Shown one piece after another: positions 26,543 through 35,465 of a DNA stretch of 64,000 nt. The stretch is taken from contig JAQTPT010000002.1 of the NCBI GenBank assembly GCA_028712795.1, positions 124,001-188,000 on the forward strand, read 5' to 3'. The DNA comes from Methylococcales bacterium. GTDB lineage: Bacteria; Pseudomonadota; Gammaproteobacteria; Methylococcales; Methylomonadaceae. The notes below the pieces were generated by a model, which was not told the origin of the DNA, made no database searches, and was given only the letters and a program-made list of their open reading frames with translations. The stretch's first letter is position 1, and each line of letters opens with the position of its first letter. The position numbers and the translations under genes were made by a program.

Positions 26543-28084
26543 ATGTTAAACATCAACCCTAGCAAGCTACTTAAAACAGTGTCCATGCTGTTATTGGGCT
26601 ATACCCTCCAGGCTGGCGCCGAAATCACCACCAGCGCCGAGAGCAGACACCTCGTTTATCAAGTGCCGATGAATAAATCGTTGCTAATAAACCTTGACCG
26701 GAGCATCGCTAAAACAGTCCTGGGCAACCCGGCAATTGCCGATATTACCCTTCTGGCGCCGAGGCAACTGTTATTGCGAGGGACAAACATTGGCGGAACC
26801 AATGCCACCCTCTGGGATGGCAATAATCATGTCGCCATGGTGGTGGAAGTTGAAGTTACGCATAACCTGAACGGCATTAAAGAAGCGCTTCATAGAGTCA
26901 TGCCTAAAGAGCCTATTCAAGTTCGAAACGCCGATCGATGCGTCATACTCAGCGGCGAAGTCTCCAGCCTGGTCAATATGGATTATGCCATGAAGATCGC
27001 CTCAGGTTTTGTCTCCAGCCAGGGCGGTGGCGGCGGCTATGGCGCCAGCAGCGGCTGCGGCTTTGTCAGCGGCGGCGGAGGCGGCGGCGGCAGCAGTGCC
27101 GGCGGCAACCAAAATATCATCAATATGATGCACGTCGGCGGCGAACAACAAGTCATACTGGAAGTTAAAGTCGCTGAAGTCAGCCGCACTCTGGCTCGAG
27201 CCCTGAGTTTAAATGCCCGCGCCTCAAGTACAACCCAACAGAGCGGCACATTTCTTTGGACTGTTCTAGCCGGCGCCGCAGGGGCGTTTTCAGGCGCTTA
27301 CGTGGCGGGCGATACCTTGTTTAACTGGAGCCTGGATTTCAGCAGAAATACCGATCTGGCGACCATTTTAGCCGAGCCCAATCTGACCACGCTCAGCGGC
27401 AAAAAAGCTTCGTTTTTATCCGGCGGGGAATTTCCCTATACCGCCTGTGTCGCGGGCCAAGGCAACACCGGCATTGTCCCTTGTACTGTCAACTTTAAAA
27501 ACTTTGGCGTTGGCGTTGAGTTTACGCCGGTCGTTCTGGACTCCAACAGAATCAACCTGACTACCCATGTCTCGGTCAGTCAATTGGATAATACCGCCAA
27601 TGAAGTGGTTACTCAGGGCCTTACCAATACCATCATTGGCACTAATCCGATTTCTATTAATTTACAACCGGTGCCCAGCCTCAACCTCCGGGAAGCCTTC
27701 TCCACCATTGAGCTCTCCGATGGACAGACGATGTCCATTGCCGGTTTAATCAGCGTGAACCAGAACAACACCCAAAGTCAAACACCCGGACTGGCCGATA
27801 TTCCCGGCCTGGGCGCGCTGTTTAATAACAGGACATCGCGGAAGGATAAGAAGGAACTGGTTATTTTAGTAACGCCGCATTTGGCAAAACCGGTACCGCC
27901 CGAGCAAATCATCCTGCCTACCGATTATTATGTCGCCCCGGACGATATCGAGTTCTATTTACTGGGACGGATGGAAGCAAGAAGGAAACCCATTAACACC
28001 GCTCAGGCGCCGGTATTCGATCCATCGTCCGGCGGCACGACCGGCCGGTTTGGCCACCAAATTTACGACGGAGATTCACCATGA
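26543..28084 (+). CDS. cpaC: Tad pilus secretin CpaC/RcpA
   Basis: CpaC forms the outer-membrane channel for the pilus. The 513-residue protein has a signal peptide (residues 1-25, ending AGA), an N-terminal domain (NKSLLINLDRSIAKTVLGNPAIADITLL), a BON-like segment (about 110-155), and the secretin core with VGVEFTPVVLDSNRINL, DGQTMSIAGLI and GLADIPGLGALFNNR, KKELVILVTPHLA. Between residues about 159 and 190 is an unusual glycine-rich low-complexity stretch (two G runs separated by GCGFVS). The stop overlaps the next start. Confidence 0.94.
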   Translation: MLNINPSKLLKTVSMLLLGYTLQAGAEITTSAESRHLVYQVPMNKSLLINLDRSIAKTVLGNPAIADITLLAPRQLLLRGTNIGGTNATLWDGNNHVAMVVEVEVTHNLNGIKEALHRVMPKEPIQVRNADRCVILSGEVSSLVNMDYAMKIASGFVSSQGGGGGYGASSGCGFVSGGGGGGGSSAGGNQNIINMMHVGGEQQVILEVKVAEVSRTLARALSLNARASSTTQQSGTFLWTVLAGAAGAFSGAYVAGDTLFNWSLDFSRNTDLATILAEPNLTTLSGKKASFLSGGEFPYTACVAGQGNTGIVPCTVNFKNFGVGVEFTPVVLDSNRINLTTHVSVSQLDNTANEVVTQGLTNTIIGTNPISINLQPVPSLNLREAFSTIELSDGQTMSIAGLISVNQNNTQSQTPGLADIPGLGALFNNRTSRKDKKELVILVTPHLAKPVPPEQIILPTDYYVAPDDIEFYLLGRMEARRKPINTAQAPVFDPSSGGTTGRFGHQIYDGDSP

Positions 28085-28383
28085 AAATTCATACACTCCC
28101 TGTCCTGATGGCAGGCGCATTATGGCTTGCCGGCTGCGCCGACGGCAATTGGAGACCGTACGCGCTGGACGACAGCTTTGGCAGGTCTGCGAACCATCTG
28201 CTTACAGCGCAGATTGCAGACCCGCAGGCGGCGAAACACCCGCAGGTTAACTCGCCCAGAAAAATGGACGGTTACGCCGGGGGGAACATCATGAGAACTT
28301 TTCGAAATGGTTTTGGCCAGGATATCCAAATTCAGCCGCCGCAACAGATTACTATCGGCAACATCAGCGGTTCTGGTCAATGA
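28081..28383 (+). CDS. Small Tad-locus lipoprotein (CpaD-like position)
   Basis: A 100-residue exported lipoprotein with lipobox LAGC and acylated cysteine at residue 19. The mature part contains DPQAAKHPQVNSPRKMDGYAGG and ends in QQITIGNISGSGQ. It occupies the place of CpaD/RcpB, which helps secretin assembly in the outer membrane, but is much shorter than typical CpaD, so the equivalence is only positional. It overlaps cpaC by four bases (ATGA). Confidence 0.75.
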   Translation: MKIHTLPVLMAGALWLAGCADGNWRPYALDDSFGRSANHLLTAQIADPQAAKHPQVNSPRKMDGYAGGNIMRTFRNGFGQDIQIQPPQQITIGNISGSGQ

Positions 28384-28424
28384 TGTAGCCGCATTGTCCA
28401 GTACCTAAAAACAGGAAAATGTTT

Positions 28425-29738
28425 ATGAACACGGCATTGACTTCGTTACGTAAAGAGAAAGGCAGTGTGCTGGTGCTGACGGCCTTGAGTCTTTTGGTTT
28501 TAATGGGTTTAGCTGCCTTAGCCATCGATTTAAGCCATGCCTATGTTAATAAGACCCGGTTACAAAACTTGGCGGATGCGTTGGCTTTAAGCGCGGCAAT
28601 TTCGCTGAATAAAAAAGAATCCAGCTTGGCAGCCCAAAATTATGCCACAGACAACACTTATCCTGCCTTCAGAAATAGTCCAGGTAATAAGGAAATAAGT
28701 GACCAATTAGCCACATTAACCATTAACTATAGCTTTGCCGTTAATCATCCCGGCCCTTATGTTGCAGCATCAAGCACTGACTTTACCAGGCGTTTTGCCC
28801 GCGTAGAAGTAACAAATATGAATATAGCCACCTGGTTTGCTCGTGTTATGAGTATTGCCTTTAATAATGTGGCTGTCTCTACCTCTGCGGTTGCGGGCAC
28901 TGCCCCTATTAATCCCTGTCAAAATACCCTTCCCATCATGATGTGCGCAGACGCTTCGCCTCACGATAAGAATTGCAACAATAATACCTTGACAGCTTTT
29001 GGCAATACCAATAATGATTGTTATGGTTATGAACTGAATGTTGTTTATGCAACAAAAAAATCCAGTTGGAAGGCAACGGATATTGGACCTGGCAACTTCG
29101 GATACTATGACGCTGGCAGCGGAGGGTCTGCAATTAAAGATTGTTTAGCGGGGGACCCCGGTTGCACTTCGGGTTTGTGCTCACTCCTTGCCAATCCTAA
29201 CGGACAACTCACTTCCCAACCTGGTAATAAAGTGGGTCCTGGTGAGCAAGGATTAAACACCCGATTTAATCAATATAAAGGTTCTGTGAATTATCCGACT
29301 TACCTTCCAGATTCTCTGGTAAGCGACAGCTTGGGCATCACTTTAAGCACCACTGCACGTACCGTTGGTTCTGAATTTGATCCAGCTAATAACTATACTG
29401 TGCCGCCGCAAGCCAACCCTTCTGCGCAAATCTATAATTATTTTTACAAAGACCATTACCAAACAACTAATGATGTGACCCCTCACGATTTTACTCAGGG
29501 CCGCCGTCTGGTAACCATGCCTATGGTTGAATGCAGTACCAGCGGCGGGGTAAATCCCATGCCCATCGCCGGCATGGCATGCTTTTTTTTAACCTCACCA
29601 TCAGACGGCAATACAATATATGCGGAATTTTTAGGCGGTGGAGAAAATTGCCCTAATGCAGGAACAACTACCTCAACAAACAACTTTGGCTTTTATAAAG
29701 TACAACTTTATAAAGACCCTTTTGGCGGATCTTCCTAA
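28425..29738 (+). CDS. tadG: TadG-like pilus assembly protein
   Basis: The 437-residue protein begins with the TadE/G N-terminal pattern: KEKGSVLVLTALSLLVLMGLAALAIDLSHAYVNKTRLQNLADALALSAA, a membrane helix followed by a pseudopilin-like segment. The rest is extracytoplasmic and cysteine-rich (several Cys between residues 165 and 255), with PGNFGYYDAGSGG and GLNTRFNQY typical of TadG-related proteins. The ATG at 28425 is preferred because AGGA (28413-28416) is eight bases upstream; the ATG at 28419 is too close to it. Confidence 0.87.
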   Translation: MNTALTSLRKEKGSVLVLTALSLLVLMGLAALAIDLSHAYVNKTRLQNLADALALSAAISLNKKESSLAAQNYATDNTYPAFRNSPGNKEISDQLATLTINYSFAVNHPGPYVAASSTDFTRRFARVEVTNMNIATWFARVMSIAFNNVAVSTSAVAGTAPINPCQNTLPIMMCADASPHDKNCNNNTLTAFGNTNNDCYGYELNVVYATKKSSWKATDIGPGNFGYYDAGSGGSAIKDCLAGDPGCTSGLCSLLANPNGQLTSQPGNKVGPGEQGLNTRFNQYKGSVNYPTYLPDSLVSDSLGITLSTTARTVGSEFDPANNYTVPPQANPSAQIYNYFYKDHYQTTNDVTPHDFTQGRRLVTMPMVECSTSGGVNPMPIAGMACFFLTSPSDGNTIYAEFLGGGENCPNAGTTTSTNNFGFYKVQLYKDPFGGSS

Positions 29739-30280
29739 TGTTATCATTCAAGCACTCCATCAAAAAACTTGAGACAGGCGCTGCACTCGTAGAATTTGCG
29801 ATTGTTGTGCCGTTGCTTTTGCTTTTAGTGCTGGGCGTTTCAGAATTTAGCTTTGCTTATTATCACCTCAACACGCTTAATAAATCCGTGCAGGATGGGG
29901 CGCGCTATTTTTCTAATAATGCACGCTGCAAAGGTGCCAATGATTGCACCCCTATTTATGCAATCAACGTCACCCCTAGCTCGAATCCATATTATGCCAA
30001 TGCCGTTAATCTGATACAAACTGGCAAGATTAACGCTTGTAACGATTCTACAACCCCCTCTTTAATGCCCCTTTGTGCTAATTACCTCCCCAAACCTATC
30101 GTGTCTTGTGTAGATGTAAATGCCAATATTGTATCATGTTCAACGGCGCCTCTGCCTCAGCACATTATGGTCACCGCTACGTATAGCCATAATTTTATGC
30201 TTCCCAACGCACTCTATAATTTTCTTGGGATATCCAATCCGCTTTCATTAACCGCCTCTACGGTTTTGAGGGTTGAATGA
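29738..30280 (+). CDS. tadE: TadE-like pseudopilin
   Basis: A 180-residue protein with ETG-AALVEFAIVVPLLLLLVLGVSEFSFAYYHLNTLNKSVQDGARYF, the TadE N-terminal processing site and helix. The ectodomain has three or more cysteines that may form disulphides. The start overlaps the tadG stop by one base and the end overlaps the next gene by four, so the three pseudopilin genes are translated as one unit. Confidence 0.9.
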   Translation: MLSFKHSIKKLETGAALVEFAIVVPLLLLLVLGVSEFSFAYYHLNTLNKSVQDGARYFSNNARCKGANDCTPIYAINVTPSSNPYYANAVNLIQTGKINACNDSTTPSLMPLCANYLPKPIVSCVDVNANIVSCSTAPLPQHIMVTATYSHNFMLPNALYNFLGISNPLSLTASTVLRVE

Positions 30281-30813
30281 AAACTCAAAAAGGCGCAGCG
30301 ATGGTTGAATTTGCCATGATAGCTCTGTTATTCTTTGCTTTGTTATTCGGTATCATCGAATTTGGTAGGGCTTTTTTCGTTTACAACACCCTCGTGGAAG
30401 CAACTCGTCGAGGTGCGCGGGTGGCGGCAGTTTGCCCTGCTTCTGCAGATGCGATCACCATGGTACAACAAGCTACGATTTTTGATTCTGCACCAGGAAA
30501 CCCCCTTACACAAACTACGGGTCTATTGGGACTAAACACTACGGATGTTTCAGTTACTTACTGGAAATCTGACATAGTGACTCAGGTTGCTACACCACTT
30601 GCTGCCAGCTCCACAAACTATGACACCATTGCCTTTGTGCGAGTCCAAATACTATCCCTCAACAGCAACAACAACATCAATCTTCTTATTCCGGGCGTTT
30701 CTATTGCCTTTCCTGTGCCGCCTATTGTCACAACTTTGCCCAGCGAAAGTTTAGGCAGGGTTAGCTCTCAAAACCCTGTCACTCAACGGTGCTGCTATGG
30801 AGTATGTACATAG
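30277..30813 (+). CDS. tadF: TadE/TadF-like pseudopilin
   Basis: A 178-residue protein with KG-AAMVEFAMIALLFFALLFGIIEFGRAFFVYNTLVEATRRGARVAAVCP, the TadE-family signature. It is the second TadE-type gene in the set and takes the TadF place. It ends with a cysteine-containing tail (TQRCCYGVCT). It is the last gene of the first transcription block; a 506-base gap with repeats follows before cpaE. Confidence 0.86.
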   Translation: MKTQKGAAMVEFAMIALLFFALLFGIIEFGRAFFVYNTLVEATRRGARVAAVCPASADAITMVQQATIFDSAPGNPLTQTTGLLGLNTTDVSVTYWKSDIVTQVATPLAASSTNYDTIAFVRVQILSLNSNNNINLLIPGVSIAFPVPPIVTTLPSESLGRVSSQNPVTQRCCYGVCT

Positions 30814-31319
30814 AGACAATATTCTAACGCTGTAAGGCGGATTCGCGACAGCAACGCTATAAGGTAACTCGCAAATAATAACCCCCACCAAGTTTTGCCA
30901 TACCACTGTATAGTTACTACAACTAATCACTAAATTTGTGTAGTTTATTTATTGCGAGTTACCTAAGGCGGATTCGCGACAGCAATCCGCCATGATCGGG
31001 ATGAGCAATCTGACTCGCGCGTGGACTTTTACAAGTGGAGTTTTATGCCCGATTATTTTTGATAGTGTGCGATGATTGGCGGTTTGCTATCGCGAAACCG
31101 CCCTACGCCATACCCTAATTTACCCTAAGCGCGGCGGTGGTTGCAAACCTGCCAAGTCCTAGCATCTTTAACCCTGCACCGTATCATTTAACTGCTTATT
31201 TTTGATGATACTTATTTATTTTTATTGTATTCTTCACAAACATCTTTAACGAATCGATTTATTATGGTTCAGATAATTAATCCAATTTCCTGAAATCAAT
31301 ATTGAGCTGAAAAAAAACC
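30814..31319. other. Gene-free gap inside the Tad locus, rich in repeats
   Basis: No gene. It contains two tandem copies of an AAGGCGGATTCGCGACAGCA unit (from 30833 and from 30965), the second preceded by a 103-bp inverted-repeat element (30862-30964), and a GGCGGTTT/AAACCGCC hairpin (31078-31102). An AT-rich stretch at 31195-31300 could hold the promoter for cpaE. Confidence 0.55.
30862..30964. mobile_element. 103-bp miniature inverted-repeat element
   Basis: The ends AGGTAACTCGCAAATAA and TTATTGCGAGTTACCT are complementary over 13 bases and more. It lies at the boundary of a tandemly repeated AAGGCGGATTCGCGACAGCA sequence, apparently inserted in the second unit. It has no coding capacity. 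Confidence 0.65.
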
Positions 31320-32513
31320 ATGCAAAAGGACGCCATTTCAATTGAAATTCTGGGCAGTAGCCCGTCTAAACTGACTCAATACCGCAGCCAGATTGCTTCT
31401 TTAATCAACAAGGAAGTCAGGACGCTTTTGTTTGACAATTCAATACCAGGGCCTCTTTATAAAGATAAAAAGCCGCCCGGCTTGCTGATTTTTCTGCTTG
31501 ACGACATCACGATCGAGGCGCTGAATCAGCTAACCGCCCTGCCCTCTGCCATTCGCCCTGCATTGCTGGTGATTGCAGCGAACAACGATAAAGAGCTAAT
31601 GCGCCTTGCCATGCAAGCCGGCGCGCGGGATTTTTTTACCCACCCTGTTGATGAACAGGATCTGCATAAATCGTTAAATCAGATTATTTTCGATCTGAGG
31701 CGGGGCCAAACAAAGCAGGGAATTTTAACGACGGTGATAAACGCCAAAGGCGGTTCAGGCGCAAGCTTTATTGCCTGTAACCTGGCCCATGTCTCCTCGG
31801 TCCTGTCCAATTCCAGTGTCGTCTTAATGGATTTTGACCTGCAGTTCGGCACCCAGTCGTTAAATCTGGATATCAAACCTCAACACACGATTATTGACGC
31901 GCTTAATGATGTCGTTCAACTTGATTTTGACGCCATCGACGGTTATATGGCGCTGCATAAAAGCGGTTTGCGCTTGCTGTCCGCCACGCCGGATCAACTG
32001 ATCCTGCCTAATGAAGTCTCTGTAGAGAATATCGACCAATTGCTGACCCTGGCCCTCAGCCATTACGACCGGGTTTTTATCGACTTGCCCCGTCATATCA
32101 ACCATTTATCGGTAACCCTATTGGAGCGGTCCGATCAAATTGTTATTGTCGTTCAGCAGACGCTGGCCCACATCCGCGACGCCAAACGTTTAACCCGGAT
32201 TTTGAAGTCAGAATTCAATATTGCCGAAAAAAATATCCTGATTGTCGTCAACCGCTACAATGCCAATAGCAGTCTGGGATTAAATGACATTCAGACGGCT
32301 CTTGAAGCCAGCGTGATTTACAAGCTTCCCAACGATTATGATTCAGTTGCCCATTCCATTAATCTGGGTATTCCAGTCTTCGATTACGCACGCAACTCCG
32401 CTATCACCAAGGCCATGATCTCATTGGCCAAATCGTTGAATATCTCCATAAGGGACGAGTTTAAAGAAAAAGGTTTTTTTAAACGTTTGTTTGGTTCCAA
32501 GGATAAATTATAG
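31320..32513 (+). CDS. cpaE: Tad localisation ATPase CpaE/TadZ
   Basis: CpaE/TadZ places the pilus machine in the cell. The 397-residue protein has an N-terminal receiver-like domain (about 1-130, MRLAMQAGARDFFTHPVDEQDL) lacking an obvious phosphorylation site, and a C-terminal ParA/MinD-type domain. The Walker A is the atypical NAKGGSGAS near residue 143, with alanine where lysine is usual, as in other TadZ proteins. Walker B-like VVLMDFDLQFGTQ and IDLPRH follow. There is no strong ribosome-binding site before the ATG. Confidence 0.9.
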   Translation: MQKDAISIEILGSSPSKLTQYRSQIASLINKEVRTLLFDNSIPGPLYKDKKPPGLLIFLLDDITIEALNQLTALPSAIRPALLVIAANNDKELMRLAMQAGARDFFTHPVDEQDLHKSLNQIIFDLRRGQTKQGILTTVINAKGGSGASFIACNLAHVSSVLSNSSVVLMDFDLQFGTQSLNLDIKPQHTIIDALNDVVQLDFDAIDGYMALHKSGLRLLSATPDQLILPNEVSVENIDQLLTLALSHYDRVFIDLPRHINHLSVTLLERSDQIVIVVQQTLAHIRDAKRLTRILKSEFNIAEKNILIVVNRYNANSSLGLNDIQTALEASVIYKLPNDYDSVAHSINLGIPVFDYARNSAITKAMISLAKSLNISIRDEFKEKGFFKRLFGSKDKL

Positions 32514-32698
32514 TGCTGTCAATGGACGCGGATTTAACATTTCATCCGGTTGGCGTTTCCAAAACTACTATGCAGGATCTTAAGCAATATGCAAAAATAA
32601 CCCGCTATTTTGCAGGATGCGCTGAACTCAGTGGAGCGTTTCATTCGAGATTGAGCGATGCGCTGTCCAGCGGTAAGCAAAAGTATCTACGCAAATAA

Positions 32699-33057
32699 AA
32701 CTAGCGTTATCCCGGCATGCGCAGATACCCATGCTAAAGGGGAGCAATCCTGGCGAACCATGAACGGCTTAAGTTGGCGGCTAGTGAATATAAGGTAAAC
32801 AAAACCCTTGTGGTGAGAAAGCATTAGGTATTTAATTAATTCATTTATTTAAACCCTCCTGATTAGCAAGATGCTTCAGCTAATGTAAAAGGTTCGTCGT
32901 TCCGGCATGGATTGCCGGAACCCAGACGCCAGGGAAGGCATGTATACATTACATCCATGTAATCTGGATACCGGCATTCCATGCCGGTATGACGTTGCTG
33001 CTGAAGCATCTTTATAATCAGGTAAACTCTTTAATTTTCATTACCCAGAGAACTATC
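32699..33057. other. Spacer between cpaE and tadA holding a 165-bp element
   Basis: Apart from the miniature element at 32858-33022 nothing recognisable is present. A weak 61-codon frame starting GTG at 32513 and ending at 32698 precedes it and is not supported. The spacer breaks the otherwise tight Tad gene order. Confidence 0.5.
32858..33022. mobile_element. 165-bp miniature inverted-repeat element, copy 2
   Basis: This copy lies in inverted orientation to 12584-12748, has the same length and shares terminal repeats (CCTGATTAGCAAGATGCTTC at the left, CTTTATAATCAGG at the right) and interior palindromes. It ends 36 bases before the likely GTG start of tadA, and an ATG inside it (32989) is in frame with tadA. 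Confidence 0.82.
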
Positions 33058-34470
33058 GTGAGTCTAAAAAGCCGTATTCAGGATTACACCAACAAAGCGA
33101 TTAACCCGATACCCAGCAAAAGCGCATCACTGGCGGATAGCAATGTCCATCCCGATCGCCCTGCAATCCCGCCCTTAACGTTTGATCTCCTTTCGGCTAA
33201 GGATTTGGAATACCAGGAAAAGGTTCGTCGCAAGCTGATGGAAATTCTTGATTTATCCTTGATCGTTAACATGGCGAGCGAGGATGCAAGAATACAAATC
33301 AGTGAAATCGCCCGCCGTGTTATTGATGAAGAAGCGATACCGGTCAACGCCAGATCCCGGCAGTTAATTGTTAATGAAGTCGTTAACGATATTCTTGGCT
33401 TCGGCCCTCTGGAGCATTTACTTTATGAACCGACTATAGCCGACATTCTGGTTAATGGCTGCAACTCGGTTTTTATTGAACGCTTTGGCAAGCTGGAAAA
33501 AACGCCCATTACCTTTAAAGATGATGCCCATTTATTAAAGATAATTGACCGGATTGTAACGCTGGTCGGCCGAAGAATTGATGAATCTTCACCGTTAGTC
33601 GACGCCCGGTTGAAGGATGGCTCACGTGTCAATGCGATTATTCCGCCCTTGGCTATAGACGGGCCCTCGTTATCCATACGGCGGTTTTCCCAGGATAAAA
33701 TGAAATTGCAGGATATGGTTAATATCGGCACCTTAAGCCAGGCCATGGCCGATGTTTTTGCCAATATGGTTAAAGTCAAACTGAATATCCTGATTTCCGG
33801 AGGCACCGGCTCCGGTAAAACCACCCTACTGAATGCGCTTTCCAATCATATACCCAATACTGAGCGGGTTGTGACCATAGAGGATTCTGCCGAATTGCAA
33901 CTGAAAATTGATAATCTGGTCCGCCTGGAAACCCGTCCGCCTAATATGGAAGGTAAAGGCGAGGTTACTCAGCGCGATCTGGTAAAAAACAGCTTGCGGA
34001 TGCGGCCTGACCGTATCGTTATCGGCGAGGTGCGCGGACAGGAGGCTTTCGATATGTTGCAGGCCATGAATACCGGACATGATGGCTCGTTAACAACCAT
34101 CCATGCAAACAACACGCGCGACGCCTTGTCCCGGGTTGAAAATATGGTTACCATGGCCGGGTTCGATTTGCCTGCGAGAACAATTCGCTCGCAGATTGCT
34201 TCGGCGATAAATGTTGTCCTGCAACTGGAAAGAATGGAAGACGGCAAAAGGCGGGTGACCAGCGTCAGTGAAATCAACAATATGGAGGGCGATATTATTA
34301 CGATGTCCGAGATATTCAAGTTCGAACGCAGGGGCGTCGATGAAGCCGGCAATATCACCGGCCGCTTTATGTCAATGGGTATTGTCCCCAGATTTCATGA
34401 GCGCATGAAACAACGCGGCATTAATATTGGTCTTGACTTATACATCGACCAAACAACCGGCTCATTATAA
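33058..34470 (+). CDS. tadA: Tad pilus secretion ATPase TadA/CpaF
   Basis: TadA is the hexameric motor of Flp pilus assembly, in the VirB11/GspE superfamily. From the GTG at 33058 it has 470 residues. Walker A is [15 protein letters not shown] at about residue 245, then [15 protein letters not shown]-type arginine segment ([20 protein letters not shown]), Walker B region [19 protein letters not shown] and [13 protein letters not shown]. The frame is also open from ATG 32989, which lies within a mobile element and would add 23 residues unlike TadA; neither start has a clear ribosome-binding site. Confidence 0.93.
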   Translation: MSLKSRIQDYTNKAINPIPSKSASLADSNVHPDRPAIPPLTFDLLSAKDLEYQEKVRRKLMEILDLSLIVNMASEDARIQISEIARRVIDEEAIPVNARSRQLIVNEVVNDILGFGPLEHLLYEPTIADILVNGCNSVFIERFGKLEKTPITFKDDAHLLKIIDRIVTLVGRRIDESSPLVDARLKDGSRVNAIIPPLAIDGPSLSIRRFSQDKMKLQDMVNIGTLSQAMADVFANMVKVKLNILISGGTGSGKTTLLNALSNHIPNTERVVTIEDSAELQLKIDNLVRLETRPPNMEGKGEVTQRDLVKNSLRMRPDRIVIGEVRGQEAFDMLQAMNTGHDGSLTTIHANNTRDALSRVENMVTMAGFDLPARTIRSQIASAINVVLQLERMEDGKRRVTSVSEINNMEGDIITMSEIFKFERRGVDEAGNITGRFMSMGIVPRFHERMKQRGINIGLDLYIDQTTGSL

Positions 34471-34481
34471 GGATTATCACC

Positions 34482-35456
34482 ATGGATCAATCCACGCTAA
34501 TTGTCTTTTTAATTCTGGTTTCCGGTGCGGTTTTTCTGTTATCCCAACTTATTTTAGTCCCTTCTTTTGGCACCAGGTCAGTAGAAAGCCGCAAGATTAA
34601 ACAACGGCTGCGCAGCATCGCCGATGCCAAAAACGAGGATAAAACTTCGCTGGTCAGGCAAAAATATTTACGCGAGTCATCGGCTCTTGAAAGAGTCCTG
34701 CAATCTTTACCCGGCACGGATAGACTGGAAGATTTAATCGAGCAGGCTGGAAAGACTTATCCACCTTACCTGATTATTTTTATAATGCTTGGACTTGCGC
34801 TGCTTGCAGGCGCAATAAGCTGGCATTATACCCTCAATATCTACGCTACGCCTGTCGCAGCGTTGTTTGCCGCCTTCCTGCCGATATTAAAGCTTAAAAA
34901 TGACCGTAAAAAAAGACTGGAGCTGTTTGAAGAGCAGTTGCCGGACGCTTTGGATATGATGACCCGGGCGCTGCGCGCAGGCTACCCTTTTAATGAAGCG
35001 ATGCATTATATCGCTCAGGAGATGCAGGATCCCTTAGCCAAAGAATTCGGCATTACCTTTGAAGAAATGAACTATGGGCGCGATGTGAGGGAAGCTTTTA
35101 ATTATCTTCTTATGCGGGTACCCAGCCTGAATTTAATCGCGGTCACGACTGCCATTTTAATTCAGCGGGAAACGGGTGGCAACCTGGCCGAATTATTGGA
35201 CAAAACCAGTGATCTTTTAAGGAAACGATTTCGCTTTCAGCGTCGCGTCAAAACGATTACCGCGGAAAACCGTGCGTCGGCCTGGGTGCTTGCACTGCTG
35301 CCCTTTATCCTGTTTTTGGCCATTTCGTTAAGTTCGCCTGACTACATCAAGCCCTTGTTCATTACAGAAATGGGTCATAAGATTCTTGGCGGCGGGCTGC
35401 TTTTGCAGGTTATCGGCGCTTTTTGGGTACGCAAACAAATTAACTTCGACATATAG
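34482..35456 (+). CDS. tadB: Tad inner-membrane platform protein TadB
   Basis: TadB is a GspF-type platform protein that works with TadC and the TadA ATPase. The 324 residues include an N-terminal helix (8-30), a pair of helices around 90-130 and a C-terminal pair (265-315), with the T2SSF domain (LFEEQLPDALDMMTRALRAGYPFNEAM, RETGGNLAELLDKTSDLLRKR). An AAGGA site precedes the ATG, 11 bases after the tadA stop. Confidence 0.94.
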   Translation: MDQSTLIVFLILVSGAVFLLSQLILVPSFGTRSVESRKIKQRLRSIADAKNEDKTSLVRQKYLRESSALERVLQSLPGTDRLEDLIEQAGKTYPPYLIIFIMLGLALLAGAISWHYTLNIYATPVAALFAAFLPILKLKNDRKKRLELFEEQLPDALDMMTRALRAGYPFNEAMHYIAQEMQDPLAKEFGITFEEMNYGRDVREAFNYLLMRVPSLNLIAVTTAILIQRETGGNLAELLDKTSDLLRKRFRFQRRVKTITAENRASAWVLALLPFILFLAISLSSPDYIKPLFITEMGHKILGGGLLLQVIGAFWVRKQINFDI

Positions 35457-35465
35457 GCCATTATT

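Noticed and set aside
32513..32698. A 61-codon frame starting GTG right after cpaE
   Set aside because: No ribosome-binding site, no recognised similarity, and unremarkable composition; it is likely a chance frame.
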